Assembly (NCBI RefSeq): GCF_012939955.1
Contig: NZ_SPMY01000007.1
Span: 1 to 64,000 of the forward strand
Length of the DNA: 64,000 nucleotides
Source of the DNA: Candidatus Accumulibacter phosphatis
Lineage (GTDB): Bacteria > Pseudomonadota > Gammaproteobacteria > Burkholderiales > Rhodocyclaceae
Direction: 5' to 3'
This document shows, one piece after another, positions 9,544-19,529 of the stretch. Both the position numbers and the translations under genes were made by a program. Each line of letters starts with the position of its first letter. Positions within the stretch are counted from its first letter, which is position 1. Below the pieces are notes generated by a model that worked only from the letters and a program-made list of their open reading frames with translations, was not told the DNA's origin and ran no database searches.

Positions 9544-12500
9544 ATGATTACCATCACGGAGCCGGGTTTGCCTGGCTGGCAGTACAAGGCTATCAGTAGT
9601 GCCGTCGCGCTCGCTTGTGCCAATGCCGTGCTGATCGCGCCTGCCAACGCGCAGTGCTCCGGCTCTGAAACCATTTCCAGCGCGGTGTCCGCAAGATCGC
9701 CTTGCGCCGATACCGGGCTCACCATCACTGTGCCGGGAGCAGTTTCCGGCGCGGGGGGTGGCGATCTCGTACGACGGCGATCTGGCCTTGGCCGGGAGTT
9801 TGACCAATCAGGGCTTGATTCAGGCCTCGGGTACGCGGATGGGGGAGGGGTCTTACGAGTATTTTGGTGCTTCCGGTGTTGTCGTCACGGCCGAGTTGCT
9901 CGGCACCTTGACCAATTCCGGGGCGATCAGAACAAGCGTCGACAGCGACGGCTATTCAGAAGCATTCGGGCTTCGGGAGAATATATACGGTCTCCCGGCC
10001 ATGTCAGGCACGCTGATTAATAGCGGTATCCTTGAGGCGGCGGCTACGGGTTCTGCTGCCGAAGCGTCAGGTATCGCTTTGGGGCTAGACCTGTCGGGAA
10101 TGCTCACCAACAGCGGCACCATCAGTGCAAGAGCGACTTCGGTCAGCGGCGACGCTAGAGCATTTGGCGTGCGCATTTTCGGCAATCTCCTCGCTACGCT
10201 GACCAACAGTGGCACGATAAACGCCACCGCCACGGCGGCCGCCGCCGAAGTGTCGGGTGCTGATGTCGGCGGTATATACGTCGACGGCGCCCTGCGCGGT
10301 ACGCTGACCAACAGTGGCGCAATCAACGCCGTCGCCAGAGCGTCTGCCGGCGAATACTCCGGTGCTGAAGCTTCGGGCGTGCACGTCGATGATGTCCTCA
10401 GCGGTACTTTGGCCAACAGTGGCATGATCACGAGCAGCGCGACTTCCACCGCTTATGCCTACGCTGCTGCAGTGTCTGTCAAGGGTGATCTCAGCGGCAC
10501 GCTGACCAACAGTGGGGCAATCGACGCGACGGCCAGAACTGCCGATGCCAAGTATTCTTCCTATGCCCGAGCAGAGGGAGTCTTGGCCGATGGTGACTAC
10601 GGCGAGACCGCGACGATGAGCGGCACCTTGATCAATGCCGGCACGATCAACGCCACAGCGACTGATGCCCATTTCTCCAAAGCCAACGGCGTCTATCTCG
10701 GGGGGGATTTGAACGGCCGGCTGATCAACGAAGGCGTGATCAAGGCTACGGCCACGACCACGACAACCGGTAGCGGGTGGCCTGAAGCATTTGCCAGGGG
10801 CGTTTTCGTCGAAAGTGACAACGGCGAGGTGGCGGGGATGAGTGGGCTGCTGACCAATAGTGGCACCATCGCCGCTGCCGCGACAGCGACCGGCAGCGCA
10901 GAGTCTTACGCCCGTGCTTATGCCGCGGGCGTGTCTGTTGACAAGGAATACCGCGGGTTTAGCTTCGGTCCGACGGCGACTGTGACGCTGACCAACAGTG
11001 GCACGATCAGCGCCACAGCCACTTCCACCGCTTATTCCGAGGCCGTCGGTGTGCTTGTCAGAAATCTCCCCAGCGCCACGCTGTTCAACAGTGGGGCGAT
11101 CAAGGCAGCAGCTACGGCGACCTATTATCCTGAGGCCAGCGGTGTGTCCGTGGAGGCCATTCAGCACGGCGGCACGCTGACCAACAGCGGTACCATTGAC
11201 GCCACCGCCACCGGCGGCGGTGGCGCCTACAAGAGCGCCGTCATGGCCTATGGCGCTCGCATTTGGCGACTCAACGGCACGCTGATCAACAGTGGCACGA
11301 TAAGTGCCACCGCCACGGCGACTGATGACGCTTACCCGGGCGACGCCACGGCGCATGGCGTCGACATTCGGCAGTTCGACGACGGTGCGCTCGCCAACTC
11401 CGGACTTATTGCGGCCGCAGCGAATGCGACAGGCGACAGCCGTGCCGTGGCGATTGCGGTCAGTCGTGGCGCCGGGCGGATCGACAACCTCGCCGGTGGC
11501 CACGTCCGAGGTCATTTGCAGATTGATGAAGCAGTAGCACTCAACAACGCCGGGCACATCCTGATCCCGGCGCTGGATTTTGGCAGAGCTGCAGGCGAAG
11601 GCGAACGCTTTGCTGGGAGTTATGTCCGCAACAATTACACGCAGCAAACCGGTGGCGTTCTTGAGTTAGGTGTTCACAGTGTCTCTCGCTACGCAGCGCT
11701 GGAAGTTGGCGGCGTTGCCGACTTCACCGAGAGCAATGCGCTGGCCGTGAACCTCGACCCGGCGCATGCCATTAGTCCTGGTGATGCGCTGGCGCATGTG
11801 GTGACCGCCGGTACGCTAAGCTCTCCACGAGCTTTCGAGGTCACGGACAACAGCGCCCTGCTTGATTTCACGGCGGAAATCGTGGACTCCGGAGCCGATG
11901 AGGCAGCTTCGCGGCGTAGTGAGGCAGTCGCCGGCAATGCAATTAATCTGATCGCCGTCAATAACACCGACTACTGCGGCCGGAGCGTGTCCACGGCCAG
12001 GACAGGCCCTTGCGAAGTCGCGTTCGATTCGCCGACGCTCACCGTCACGCCAACCGGCAGCATTACGGGGGCCAGTTCCGGGATCAATGTGTTGACCGGG
12101 ACGTCAACGTCAATTACCAATAGCGGTACGGTCAGCGGCAGCGATTATGGAATCTACTTCATGCGCGACGCCGTGCTGAGCGGATCGATCGTCAACAGCG
12201 GCACAATTTCGGGTGGCCGGTATGCGATTTTTGCCGACCGGACGATCAGCAATGACAGTTCGCTGACCAGCATCGATGTCGTCGGGAGCAATGCCCGGGT
12301 GATCGGTGACGTCCACGCGCCGATGGCGGCTTTCAACGTCACCAGAGGTGCCCTTTTCAGTAGCGAAGGGCAATTCAACGTCGATACCTTCAACATCGCC
12401 AATACCGGCACCTTCAACATGGCACATGGCGTTCGCGTTCAGAATGCCTCGGCCTCAGCGTTCAACAATGCGGGGAGGTTGGCGGTTGCCGCGGAAAAGA

Positions 12501-13921
12501 CGGCAACGATCACCGGCAACTACACGCAGACTCCGGCGGGCACTTTCCAGACCGGCGTCGCTGGCAATGCACAGTACGGCAAGCTGGAAGTCTCCGGCAC
12601 CGCCACTTTGCCGGCGGCAGCAAGAATCGCTGTCGATGTCGTCGGCTCGCCGGCTTTGACCAACGGCACCGTCCTGCCGGCAGTGATCAAGGCCGGCACG
12701 CTGAACGCGTCAACGTTTGCGGTCACCGACAACAGCGCGCTTTTTGATTTCCGTGCCGCGCAGAATGGCAATTCGGTTGACCTTGCGATTGCGGCCAGTT
12801 CGCAAACTGGCATCTTCGATGCGGTCAGCGGAAACAGTAATCCTGCTGCTGGTGCTGCAGCGCGAGTCCTGGATTCACTTACTGTGCAGGACCCGTCGCA
12901 TCCAATCAGCAGCCTTTTTCAAGCACTGACTTTGCAGGCAGCGGTGTCTGACGCGGTCGCCGATGTCTTGCCGCTGATGTTCGGAGGAATGCCGACAGCC
13001 GTCGTCGGCATTCTCAACGCCAGCGACCGTATCATCCAGGCACGTCATGAAGCCGCGCGCGGATTGTCCTCGGGCGACGACTTCCTCACCAACCGTCAAT
13101 TCTGGATCAAGCCGATCGGTTCCTGGGCACGGCAGGGTGATGTCGATGATGTTCCCGGTTACAAGGCCAATAGCTATGGCCTGTTGCTTGGTGCCGATGG
13201 CGACGTAGCGGACCACGTCAACCTGGGTGTGGCGTTTGCCTACGCCAGTAGCGATGTCAGTCTCAGTAGTTCGGCGACTGATCAGGACGCCAAGGTCAAT
13301 GGCTATCGCCTGATCGGTTATGGCCAGTACAAAGTGGACGATCGCACGCGTGTTGGCCTCCAGGCAGACTTCGGCGTTGGTGACACCAAGGGACGTCGTC
13401 ATATCAACTTCGCTGCCGTCAATAGCACGGCCAGCTCGCATTACGACAATTGGAATGCCCACGTCGGCGTCGGCCTGAGTCGCGATTACCCTCTCTCGTC
13501 GGCGACCACCGTCACTCCTTCGGCGCGCGCCGACTACGTCTACTTCCGTGACGATGGCTATAGCGAAAGCGGCGCAGGTCCGCTCGACTTGATCGTCAAG
13601 CCGCAAACCCTTGAACAATTCGTACTGTTCGCTAACGCCAAACTCACGCACGCTCTCGACGAGAAAACCTCTTTGCTTGCCAATCTGGGCGCCGGCTACG
13701 ACACCATGGCTCGGCAAGCCTCGATCGTTTCGGCATTTGCCGGTGGGGGCGCGCAATTCACAACCCGCGGGCTCGATCTTGCCCCATGGATCGCTCGCGG
13801 TGGCGTCGGTTTGGTGGTCAGCAACAGCAAGGCGATTGAGCTCGCACTGCGCTATGATTTCGAAGCGCGTGAGTCGTACATCAACAACACGGCTTCGGTC
13901 AGATTCCAGATGCCGTTCTGA
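9544..13921 (+). CDS. Autotransporter adhesin-like protein (frameshift near the 5' end)
   Basis: A type V secreted surface protein. The 5' part encodes a long signal peptide (hydrophobic AISSAVALACANAVLIAPANA, then QCSG). Frame 1 must shift to the next frame at a G6 run (9753-9758); with five G the protein reads SGAGVAISYDGDL and is 1458 aa with no interruption. The passenger consists of many degenerate repeats of about 40-60 residues built on LTNSGTI, ATAT and GVxVxGxLSGT, expected to form a beta-helix. The last 270-280 residues, from about FWIKPIGSWARQGD, are the outer-membrane beta-barrel (Autotransporter domain) ending in the usual aromatic residue, VRFQMPF. The passenger lacks a visible protease motif, so adhesion or aggregation is more likely. 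Confidence 0.88.
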
Positions 13922-14043
13922 TCTTCGTCCGTGAGCGCCGCGTGCTCTGCCTTGCACGGCCACCGGCTGGCCTGGCATAAAGCGGGCAGGGACGGTTCGC
14001 GAAAGTGCGATGTCGTGCACAGTCACAAATCCAGGGCGCCTGC

Positions 14044-14931
14044 CTATGCCGCTTGCCGGTACTTCTTCCACGCGCTCCAGCTGAAGACCAGCAGGCCGAG
14101 CCAGATCAGCGCGAAACTCAACAGTCGCTCACTCTGCATCGGCTCACCGAAGATCCAGACCGCGGTCAGGAACTGCAGCGTCGGATTGATATACATCAGC
14201 ATTCCGAGACTGGCCAGGTCGAGGCGCTGCGCGGCGGCGGCGAAGGCGATCAGCGGCAGCGCCGTGAGCGCACCCGCGCAAGCCAGCAGCAGGGTGGTTC
14301 GCAGGTCGTGGCCGGTAAATACGGCATGGCCGCTCTGTGCCTGCCACAGTGCGTAAATTATGCACACGGGCAACATGGCCAGGGTTTCCAGCCACAACCC
14401 GGAGGTCGAGTCGACCGGCAGTTTCTTGCGCACCAGGCCATAGGTACCGAAAGTGCCGGCGAGGACCAGCGATACCCAGGGCAGGCTGCCGAGAGCGATG
14501 ACGTCGTTGGCGATGGCGATCAGCGCCAGGGCCACCGAAATCCACTCCAGCGGGTTCAGCCGTTCCTTGAGCACCAGCAGAGCGAGGAGGACGCTCACCA
14601 GCGGGGTCAGGAAATAGCCGAGACTCGAGGCAACGACCTGCTGGTTGGCGACAGCCCACAGGAAGACCAGCCAGTTGGTGCCGATCAGCAGGGCGGCAAG
14701 CGCCAGCATCGCCAGGTGCTGCCAGGTTCTGAAAACCGTGGCCACTTTGCCCCACTGGCGGCGCAGGCTGAGCAGCAGGCCGACGAAGATAAAGGCCCAG
14801 GCAGCGCGGTTGCTGAGCACGTCCATTGGCGAGACGTGCGACAACTGGTGGAAGAAGAGCGGAAAGAAGCCCCACATGCCGTAGGCCAGCAGGCCGAAGC
14901 CGATGCCGGCCACCTGGCGGTCAGCGTTCAC
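14044..14931 (-). CDS. rarD: EamA-family transporter RarD
   Basis: A 295-aa ten-helix membrane protein of the DMT superfamily. The start MNADRQVAGIGFGLLAYGMWGFFPLFFH and the motif SNRAAWAFIFVG are hallmarks of RarD, named chloramphenicol-sensitive protein from E. coli; its physiological substrate is not settled. The second EamA half includes VSLVLAGTFGTYGLVRKKLPVDSTSGLW, also typical of RarD. It starts three bases after the stop of the upstream DUF599 gene, so the two are likely co-transcribed. Confidence 0.93.
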   Translation of the reverse strand: MNADRQVAGIGFGLLAYGMWGFFPLFFHQLSHVSPMDVLSNRAAWAFIFVGLLLSLRRQWGKVATVFRTWQHLAMLALAALLIGTNWLVFLWAVANQQVVASSLGYFLTPLVSVLLALLVLKERLNPLEWISVALALIAIANDVIALGSLPWVSLVLAGTFGTYGLVRKKLPVDSTSGLWLETLAMLPVCIIYALWQAQSGHAVFTGHDLRTTLLLACAGALTALPLIAFAAAAQRLDLASLGMLMYINPTLQFLTAVWIFGEPMQSERLLSFALIWLGLLVFSWSAWKKYRQAA

Positions 14932-14934
14932 AGC

Positions 14935-15627
14935 TCAAGGTTCCGGGCGCAGGACGTCGAGCGTCGCCGAGCGGTAGTCGCGCCGATAGAGAACGATCAG
15001 GACACTCAGCGAAAGGACGCCGAGGAGCACCGGGCTGAGCAGCCAGCCGGCCGCTGCCAGGCCAAAGTAGTAGGCACGGATGCCGCGATTGAAGTCGTCT
15101 CCGGCGAGGTTATGGACGCCTGCCACACGGCGTGCGAAAGCGTCAACTTTCGGCTCGTCGCGATGGCCTGTTGGCGCCGCACCGATGAGGATCGACAAGA
15201 CATTGAACTGGCGCAGCGCCCAGGTGAACTTGAAGTAGCCGTAGACGAAGCTGGCGAGAACCAGGATCAGCTTGATTTCGAGCTGTTCGCGGCTGCTGCT
15301 GCCGCCAAGCGTCAGGTCGGCGGAGAAGCTCAACAACTGGTCGGCCGCGCCCAGGGCGGCGACCAGGCCGGCGATAATGTAGATGGTGGTGTTGGCGTAG
15401 AAGGAAACGCTGGTCATCAGATTGCCGATCAGCGCCGCATCGGTCATCCGCAGGTCGCGTTCGAGCATGTGGTAGGCCCAGTCCTTACGATAGCTGTGCA
15501 GGTGTCCGATCAGGCCCTTGCAACACCAGCGACTACGCTCGGAAAACCAGGTGTAGCCTGCCCAGCAAAGCAGGAAGGCGGAAAGGGCCAGCCAATCGAT
15601 GGTCGATAAGTTCGCAAGTGCGCGCAT
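14935..15627 (-). CDS. DUF599 family membrane protein
   Basis: A 230-aa integral membrane protein with about four helices. The chosen start at 15627 (MRALANLSTIDWLALSAF) puts the first helix in the normal DUF599 position; the frame extends further up to 15693 but that leader is atypical. Family features seen are the short helix followed by YRKDWAYHMLERDLRMTDAALIGNLM and the second-half segment FKFTWALRQFNVLSILIGA. No function is known for the family. It lies 79 bases after the TIR-CHASE2 gene and almost touches rarD. Confidence 0.85.
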   Translation of the reverse strand: MRALANLSTIDWLALSAFLLCWAGYTWFSERSRWCCKGLIGHLHSYRKDWAYHMLERDLRMTDAALIGNLMTSVSFYANTTIYIIAGLVAALGAADQLLSFSADLTLGGSSSREQLEIKLILVLASFVYGYFKFTWALRQFNVLSILIGAAPTGHRDEPKVDAFARRVAGVHNLAGDDFNRGIRAYYFGLAAAGWLLSPVLLGVLSLSVLIVLYRRDYRSATLDVLRPEP

Positions 15628-15706
15628 CGAGCCATCTTGCCACAGAATGCTGCGCGCACACACGGCGGCAGGCGCTGGCCAGCCACTGGGCAAGCACTGT
15701 GCGGTC

Positions 15707-17539
15707 CTAGGCCGAAGCGGGGGCTGCGGCTGCGCTGAGTTTGCCGAGCAGCCAGTAGCTGAGCAGGAAGGCGCCGATATGATAGGCGGTGTTCAAGAGC
15801 AGCCCAAACTGGACATAGATCAGCACCGTCAGCGCCAGGTAGAAGAGCAGGCAGGCCACCAGCAGCAGGCGCCGCCAGAGCGCTGGCATGGCTGGCCGGA
15901 ACAGGCGCAGCCCGCCGCCAGCGATGGCCAGTGCTGCCATCGCCAGGACTTGCAGCCAGGGGTCGAGGCCGCGCAAGTGCACCCCCTGCAGCAGGTTGTT
16001 GACGACATCGGCATGCAACTCGACGCCGTGGCGAAACTCCGCGCCGACGCCGCGCCGAACCCGGAATTGATCCTTGCCGGCACGAGCATCGCCAATCAGG
16101 ACGATTTTTCCGGCCAGTTCGCCGGCAGCGATCGTCGCTGCGGGCCCGCTGATCTGCTCGTAGTCGTAGCGTCGCGGTGGCTGCCGCCAGATCTCGATCG
16201 GCGCCAGGCGGATCAAGCCGTCTGCGACCCGATCGCCGCTGCTCAGCAGCGGGCAGTCGTTGCGCAGCTGCCCCGAGGCTTCGACGCTTGCCTGGAAGGG
16301 CTTCAGTGGTCCGCGCCAGAGCGTCCTGCCGGTGTCGCTGACCAGCGTCAGTTCGCGCAGCTGCTCGTCTACGGCCAGTGTTCTGCCGCCGACCGCGAGG
16401 CTGGCGATGGCGGCGATCTTGTCGCCGATGCGTTCAACGGGTGGCTGCTCGCTATCTACCGCAGCGGCGAGCTTGACGGCGGCGATTGGCGCGACCGAGG
16501 CGTAACCCAGGCGGCCGCCAACGCACAGCAGGCCCCAGGCACTGACTGCCTTGAGCAGTTCGGGAATCACCGCCGGGCCTTGGTCGAGCAGCTGATTGAC
16601 GCCGACGATGACCTCGCTGCCACCCTGCCTGGCACGCCCGATGGCGGCGATCAGCTCGGCGTCGGCGGGATTCGCTTTCTCGAAATAGAGGTCGAAGACA
16701 ATCACTTTGGCGCCCGCGGCGACCAGCTTGTCGAGCGCTCGCGCGTGCTCACGGCGCCAATCGGGTCCGAACCTGCCGAGGCGCGCTTCGGACTTCTCGT
16801 CAAAACCGACGATCACGATGCGCTCGCTGACCGGCGCGCTGGCGACCGTGTCGCCGAGTGCCATGGTGTAGCTTTCGATACGTGTATCGATGCCCAGCGC
16901 GTCGAACAACTGTACCCAGCCGAGGAAGAACATCAGCAGCGCGACGCCGGCGCCACCGTAGAGTCGCCATTTGCGCAGGCGTTCGGCATTCATCACTTGC
17001 ACGAACTGATTGAGCAGGGATTGCCGCCCCTCGATGCTGCGGATCAAGGCATCAAGCTCGAACTTGAAACGCTTGTCGTCAAGAGCGTGCGCCTGGCGGC
17101 GAGCCAGCTCGGCAAGAGTCGCCGGTAGCTCCCCGGCGGCGGGCATCGTCGCGCCGCCGACCAGCACCGGGATCAGGCGCTTGCCCTGTGCGAGCGCTGC
17201 CGCCAGTTCATGGCAGACAAAATCGTCGGGCTGATCGAGACGCCGGCCGTTCTCGTTGCTGGCGCCCAGCCAACGCGGGCCAATCAAGGCGATGACTACG
17301 TCACAGGTGTCGATCTCGCGGTCGAGCACGTTCACGAAATCGTCGCCAGCTTCGATCTGGCCGATGTCCATGAACACCTGCTCGGCGCCGAAGTGCGCAC
17401 TCAGGTGATCGTAGAGCCGTCCGGCGTAGGCGATGCTGTCTTCGCGGCGATAACTGATGAAAATCCGGGATGCGGTCTTTGCCAATTGGGCTGGGCCTGT
17501 TTTCGGTCGTGCGTCGCTGAACGGCAGTAGCTTCTGCAC
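15707..17539 (-). CDS. TIR domain - CHASE2 sensor membrane protein
   Basis: A 610-aa protein with an N-terminal TIR domain (about 24-165: SRIFISYRRED, VFMDIGQIEAGDDF, ALIGPRW, DDFVCHELAAAL). The glutamate at 111 lies where catalytic TIR NADases carry their active-site residue. A helix at about 195-215 crosses the membrane, followed by a CHASE2 domain (about 225-530: VIVGFDEKSEARLGRFGPDWRREHARAL, VIVFDLYFEKANPAD, KIVLIGDA), and three C-terminal helices. TIR should be cytoplasmic and CHASE2 periplasmic. CHASE2 usually sits on cyclases or kinases; here the output module is TIR. The upstream FecR-domain gene ends 34 bases before this start and is probably in the same operon. Signal and output are unknown. 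Confidence 0.85.
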   Translation of the reverse strand: MQKLLPFSDARPKTGPAQLAKTASRIFISYRREDSIAYAGRLYDHLSAHFGAEQVFMDIGQIEAGDDFVNVLDREIDTCDVVIALIGPRWLGASNENGRRLDQPDDFVCHELAAALAQGKRLIPVLVGGATMPAAGELPATLAELARRQAHALDDKRFKFELDALIRSIEGRQSLLNQFVQVMNAERLRKWRLYGGAGVALLMFFLGWVQLFDALGIDTRIESYTMALGDTVASAPVSERIVIVGFDEKSEARLGRFGPDWRREHARALDKLVAAGAKVIVFDLYFEKANPADAELIAAIGRARQGGSEVIVGVNQLLDQGPAVIPELLKAVSAWGLLCVGGRLGYASVAPIAAVKLAAAVDSEQPPVERIGDKIAAIASLAVGGRTLAVDEQLRELTLVSDTGRTLWRGPLKPFQASVEASGQLRNDCPLLSSGDRVADGLIRLAPIEIWRQPPRRYDYEQISGPAATIAAGELAGKIVLIGDARAGKDQFRVRRGVGAEFRHGVELHADVVNNLLQGVHLRGLDPWLQVLAMAALAIAGGGLRLFRPAMPALWRRLLLVACLLFYLALTVLIYVQFGLLLNTAYHIGAFLLSYWLLGKLSAAAAPASA

Positions 17540-17573
17540 GGCGCTTGCAGCCGCCGCTCAAAGCGGGGGCCAG

Positions 17574-18386
17574 TTAGCGAAACTTGTCGCCGCGTGTTGG
17601 TGGCGGCTCCATGGGTGCTTTCCGATCGCTGTCGTGGCCGTCGTTCGAGCGGCTGCTCATCACCCCCACGCCGATAGCGAACAATCCCGCTGCCAGCGCG
17701 GCTGTGCCGAGGTTGGCGGTGTTGGGCACCAAGGCATCGAGATTCCTGATGCGGGTGCGAATCTGCTCGACTTCGCCGCTGCTCGCCCGCCCGACTTCGA
17801 GAAGGTCGGGGCCGACGATCGTCGCCGATTGCCCGACTGCCAGCCAGGTCTTGGCCCACTGCGCGGTGTTCGAAGTCAGCGCGACGCGGTCTTCGGCGAC
17901 GACCACCCTGACGTGCGCGTCGGGGTCCACCCGCACCAGGTATTCGGTACCTTCCGAAGCGGCCGTGGCGTACTCGGTCTTGACTTTGAAGAGGCCTCTG
18001 GCCTTGACCAGGACTTCGCCGATGAAAACGAAGATCGAACCCAGGCGGACGTGCGTGTTGGGCTGCACGTAAACCCGGGCGCCCTCGGCAAAAGTGAGCA
18101 CGACGGTCGACTGCGCATCGGTTCGGATCTCGTCACCCGGCTGCAGCGACATATTATGTTTCGGCTGTGCGCGTGCGCCCTGGCGAACGACGTCGACGCC
18201 AGCGATCGTCGCGCTGTCGACCAGTTGCTCCCCCTGCACGACACCGAGCGTGATCGACGCACAGCCGCTGACGGCGAAACAGAGAAGGAAGAGAAGGACG
18301 AGAAGCGGGGCAGCACGGCCATGTTCGAGCAAGTGTCGCCATGCCAGCCAGCCAGATGTAGTGTTGCTCTGTGTGCTTGACGCCAT
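17574..18386 (-). CDS. FecR-domain membrane protein, partner of the TIR-CHASE2 protein
   Basis: A 270-aa protein. The start at 18386 is supported by AGGAGGGCGT immediately upstream. After a hydrophobic segment at about 27-45 ending in SGCAS, which could be a lipoprotein or anchor signal, comes a FecR domain (about 50-190: GDEIRTDAQSTVVLTFAEGARVYVQPNTHVRL, and SEGTEYLVRV). A second hydrophobic segment (about 226-244) precedes a hydrophilic tail. FecR domains are periplasmic modules of sensor systems and often neighbour CHASE2 proteins. With a gap of only 34 bases to the TIR-CHASE2 start, I infer a shared signalling unit. No sigma factor is nearby, so the classic FecI-FecR pairing is absent. 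Confidence 0.8.
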   Translation of the reverse strand: MASSTQSNTTSGWLAWRHLLEHGRAAPLLVLLFLLCFAVSGCASITLGVVQGEQLVDSATIAGVDVVRQGARAQPKHNMSLQPGDEIRTDAQSTVVLTFAEGARVYVQPNTHVRLGSIFVFIGEVLVKARGLFKVKTEYATAASEGTEYLVRVDPDAHVRVVVAEDRVALTSNTAQWAKTWLAVGQSATIVGPDLLEVGRASSGEVEQIRTRIRNLDALVPNTANLGTAALAAGLFAIGVGVMSSRSNDGHDSDRKAPMEPPPTRGDKFR

Positions 18387-18615
18387 GAGAACGCCCTCCT
18401 TACCGCGGTTTAGCCCTGGGGCTGCGCGCATGGTCGCGGGCAGCTCGCACGAATCCAGGCCGGGTTGAGTGGGTTCGACCGCCCTGCGTGCCAGTAAGTG
18501 CGATGGACGTATGGGGAGTCGAGGAACGACAGCAGGAGTATATTCACAGCGGTCGGCAATAACAAACCCCCCGCAAACCCCAGTAACGCTCAGAGCTCCG
18601 AGGAGGAGTCGACAA

Positions 18616-19428
18616 ATGCAGATTGCGCGCCAAGTCATTCTCGCGGTGCTCGTTGCCGGCCTGGTCGCCTGCTCCTGGCTGGCGCCGCTGGACTCGGCCG
18701 CCACGCAGCAGGCCGACGCCGGTCTGCAGCGGGCACTGCTCAGCTTTGCGACCGCCAGGGCTCTGAATGCGGCAATTTCGGTCGCCCAGGGAACCGAGAT
18801 CGCGGTGCAACCCGGTGGCATGGGCGTCGTCCTCTCGCCCGGGCAGGTGCTCGATCCGGTCAACGATCTCGTCGAGCAGTTTTCGAACGTCATGCTCGCC
18901 GCCAGCGTCGCTTTCGGCGTCCAGAAAATGCTCATCAGCATGGCTGGCTACTGGCTGATCTCCCTGCTGCTGAGCGGCACAGCTGTCTGCTGGGCGTGGT
19001 TTCACTTCCGGCAAGAGGCGCTGCCGGGATGGTTGGCGCGGACCCTCGTCGTCCTCCTGATGCTGCGCTTCGCCGTGCCCGCAGTGACCATCGGCAGCGA
19101 CCTGCTGTTCGAGAAGTTTCTCGTCGCCGACTATGACGCCAGCCAGCAGGTGATGAGCGTCGCACCGGCGCAAGTCGCCAGACTCGATGCGCCGCAGCCG
19201 CTGCCCGCCGGGGAGCAGGGCCTGCTGGACAGAATCAAGGGCTGGTGGGGGCAGGATCTGGAGGTGAAAGCGCGTTTCGACGCCCTGCAACAGGCGGCGG
19301 AGCAGGCCACCGAGCACATCATTACCTTGATCGTGGTCTTTCTGCTGCAGACCGTGGTCATCCCACTCCTCCTTCTCTCCGGTCTTTATGGCCTGGCGCG
19401 TGCTGCTTTCACGGTGCGCCGGAGCTAA
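18616..19428 (+). CDS. Membrane protein of unknown function
   Basis: A 270-aa protein whose start at 18616 follows AGGAGGAG. The N-terminus has a lipoprotein-like signal (VILAVLVAGLVACSW). Further hydrophobic segments lie at about 113-130 (YWLISLLLSGTAVCWAWF), 140-162 and 230-262, separated by a region rich in Gln, Ala and Asp likely to lie in the periplasm. I do not recognise a family. It is divergent from the FecR/TIR-CHASE2 operon with a 229-base shared upstream region, so it may belong to the same system. A weak point: nothing in the sequence proves such a link. Confidence 0.6.
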   Translation: MQIARQVILAVLVAGLVACSWLAPLDSAATQQADAGLQRALLSFATARALNAAISVAQGTEIAVQPGGMGVVLSPGQVLDPVNDLVEQFSNVMLAASVAFGVQKMLISMAGYWLISLLLSGTAVCWAWFHFRQEALPGWLARTLVVLLMLRFAVPAVTIGSDLLFEKFLVADYDASQQVMSVAPAQVARLDAPQPLPAGEQGLLDRIKGWWGQDLEVKARFDALQQAAEQATEHIITLIVVFLLQTVVIPLLLLSGLYGLARAAFTVRRS

Positions 19429-19493
19429 TCGGCGCGCCGAGTCCCTGCGCCCCGGTGGCGCGGCTTGGCGCCGATGCGCTTGCGCCTGCCGGC

Positions 19494-19499
19494 TATAAT
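19494..19499 (+). promoter_or_regulatory. Candidate -10 element of uvrD
   Basis: A perfect TATAAT lies 30 bases upstream of the uvrD start. No convincing -35 hexamer is seen at normal spacing (TTGGCG at 19465-19470 is 23 bases away), so this is only a likely core promoter element. Confidence 0.4.
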
Positions 19500-19529
19500 C
19501 GGGGGCTACTCGCCAGGGGATTCTGATTC

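Noticed and set aside
9758-11560. CRISPR-like or satellite repeats in the 10-11.5 kb region
   Set aside because: The repeats are degenerate, variable in length and match the periodicity of the autotransporter passenger protein.
15707-19428. Annotation as an established anti-phage defence system
   Set aside because: Only the TIR domain points that way; no known defence partner, nuclease or cyclic-nucleotide gene is adjacent.
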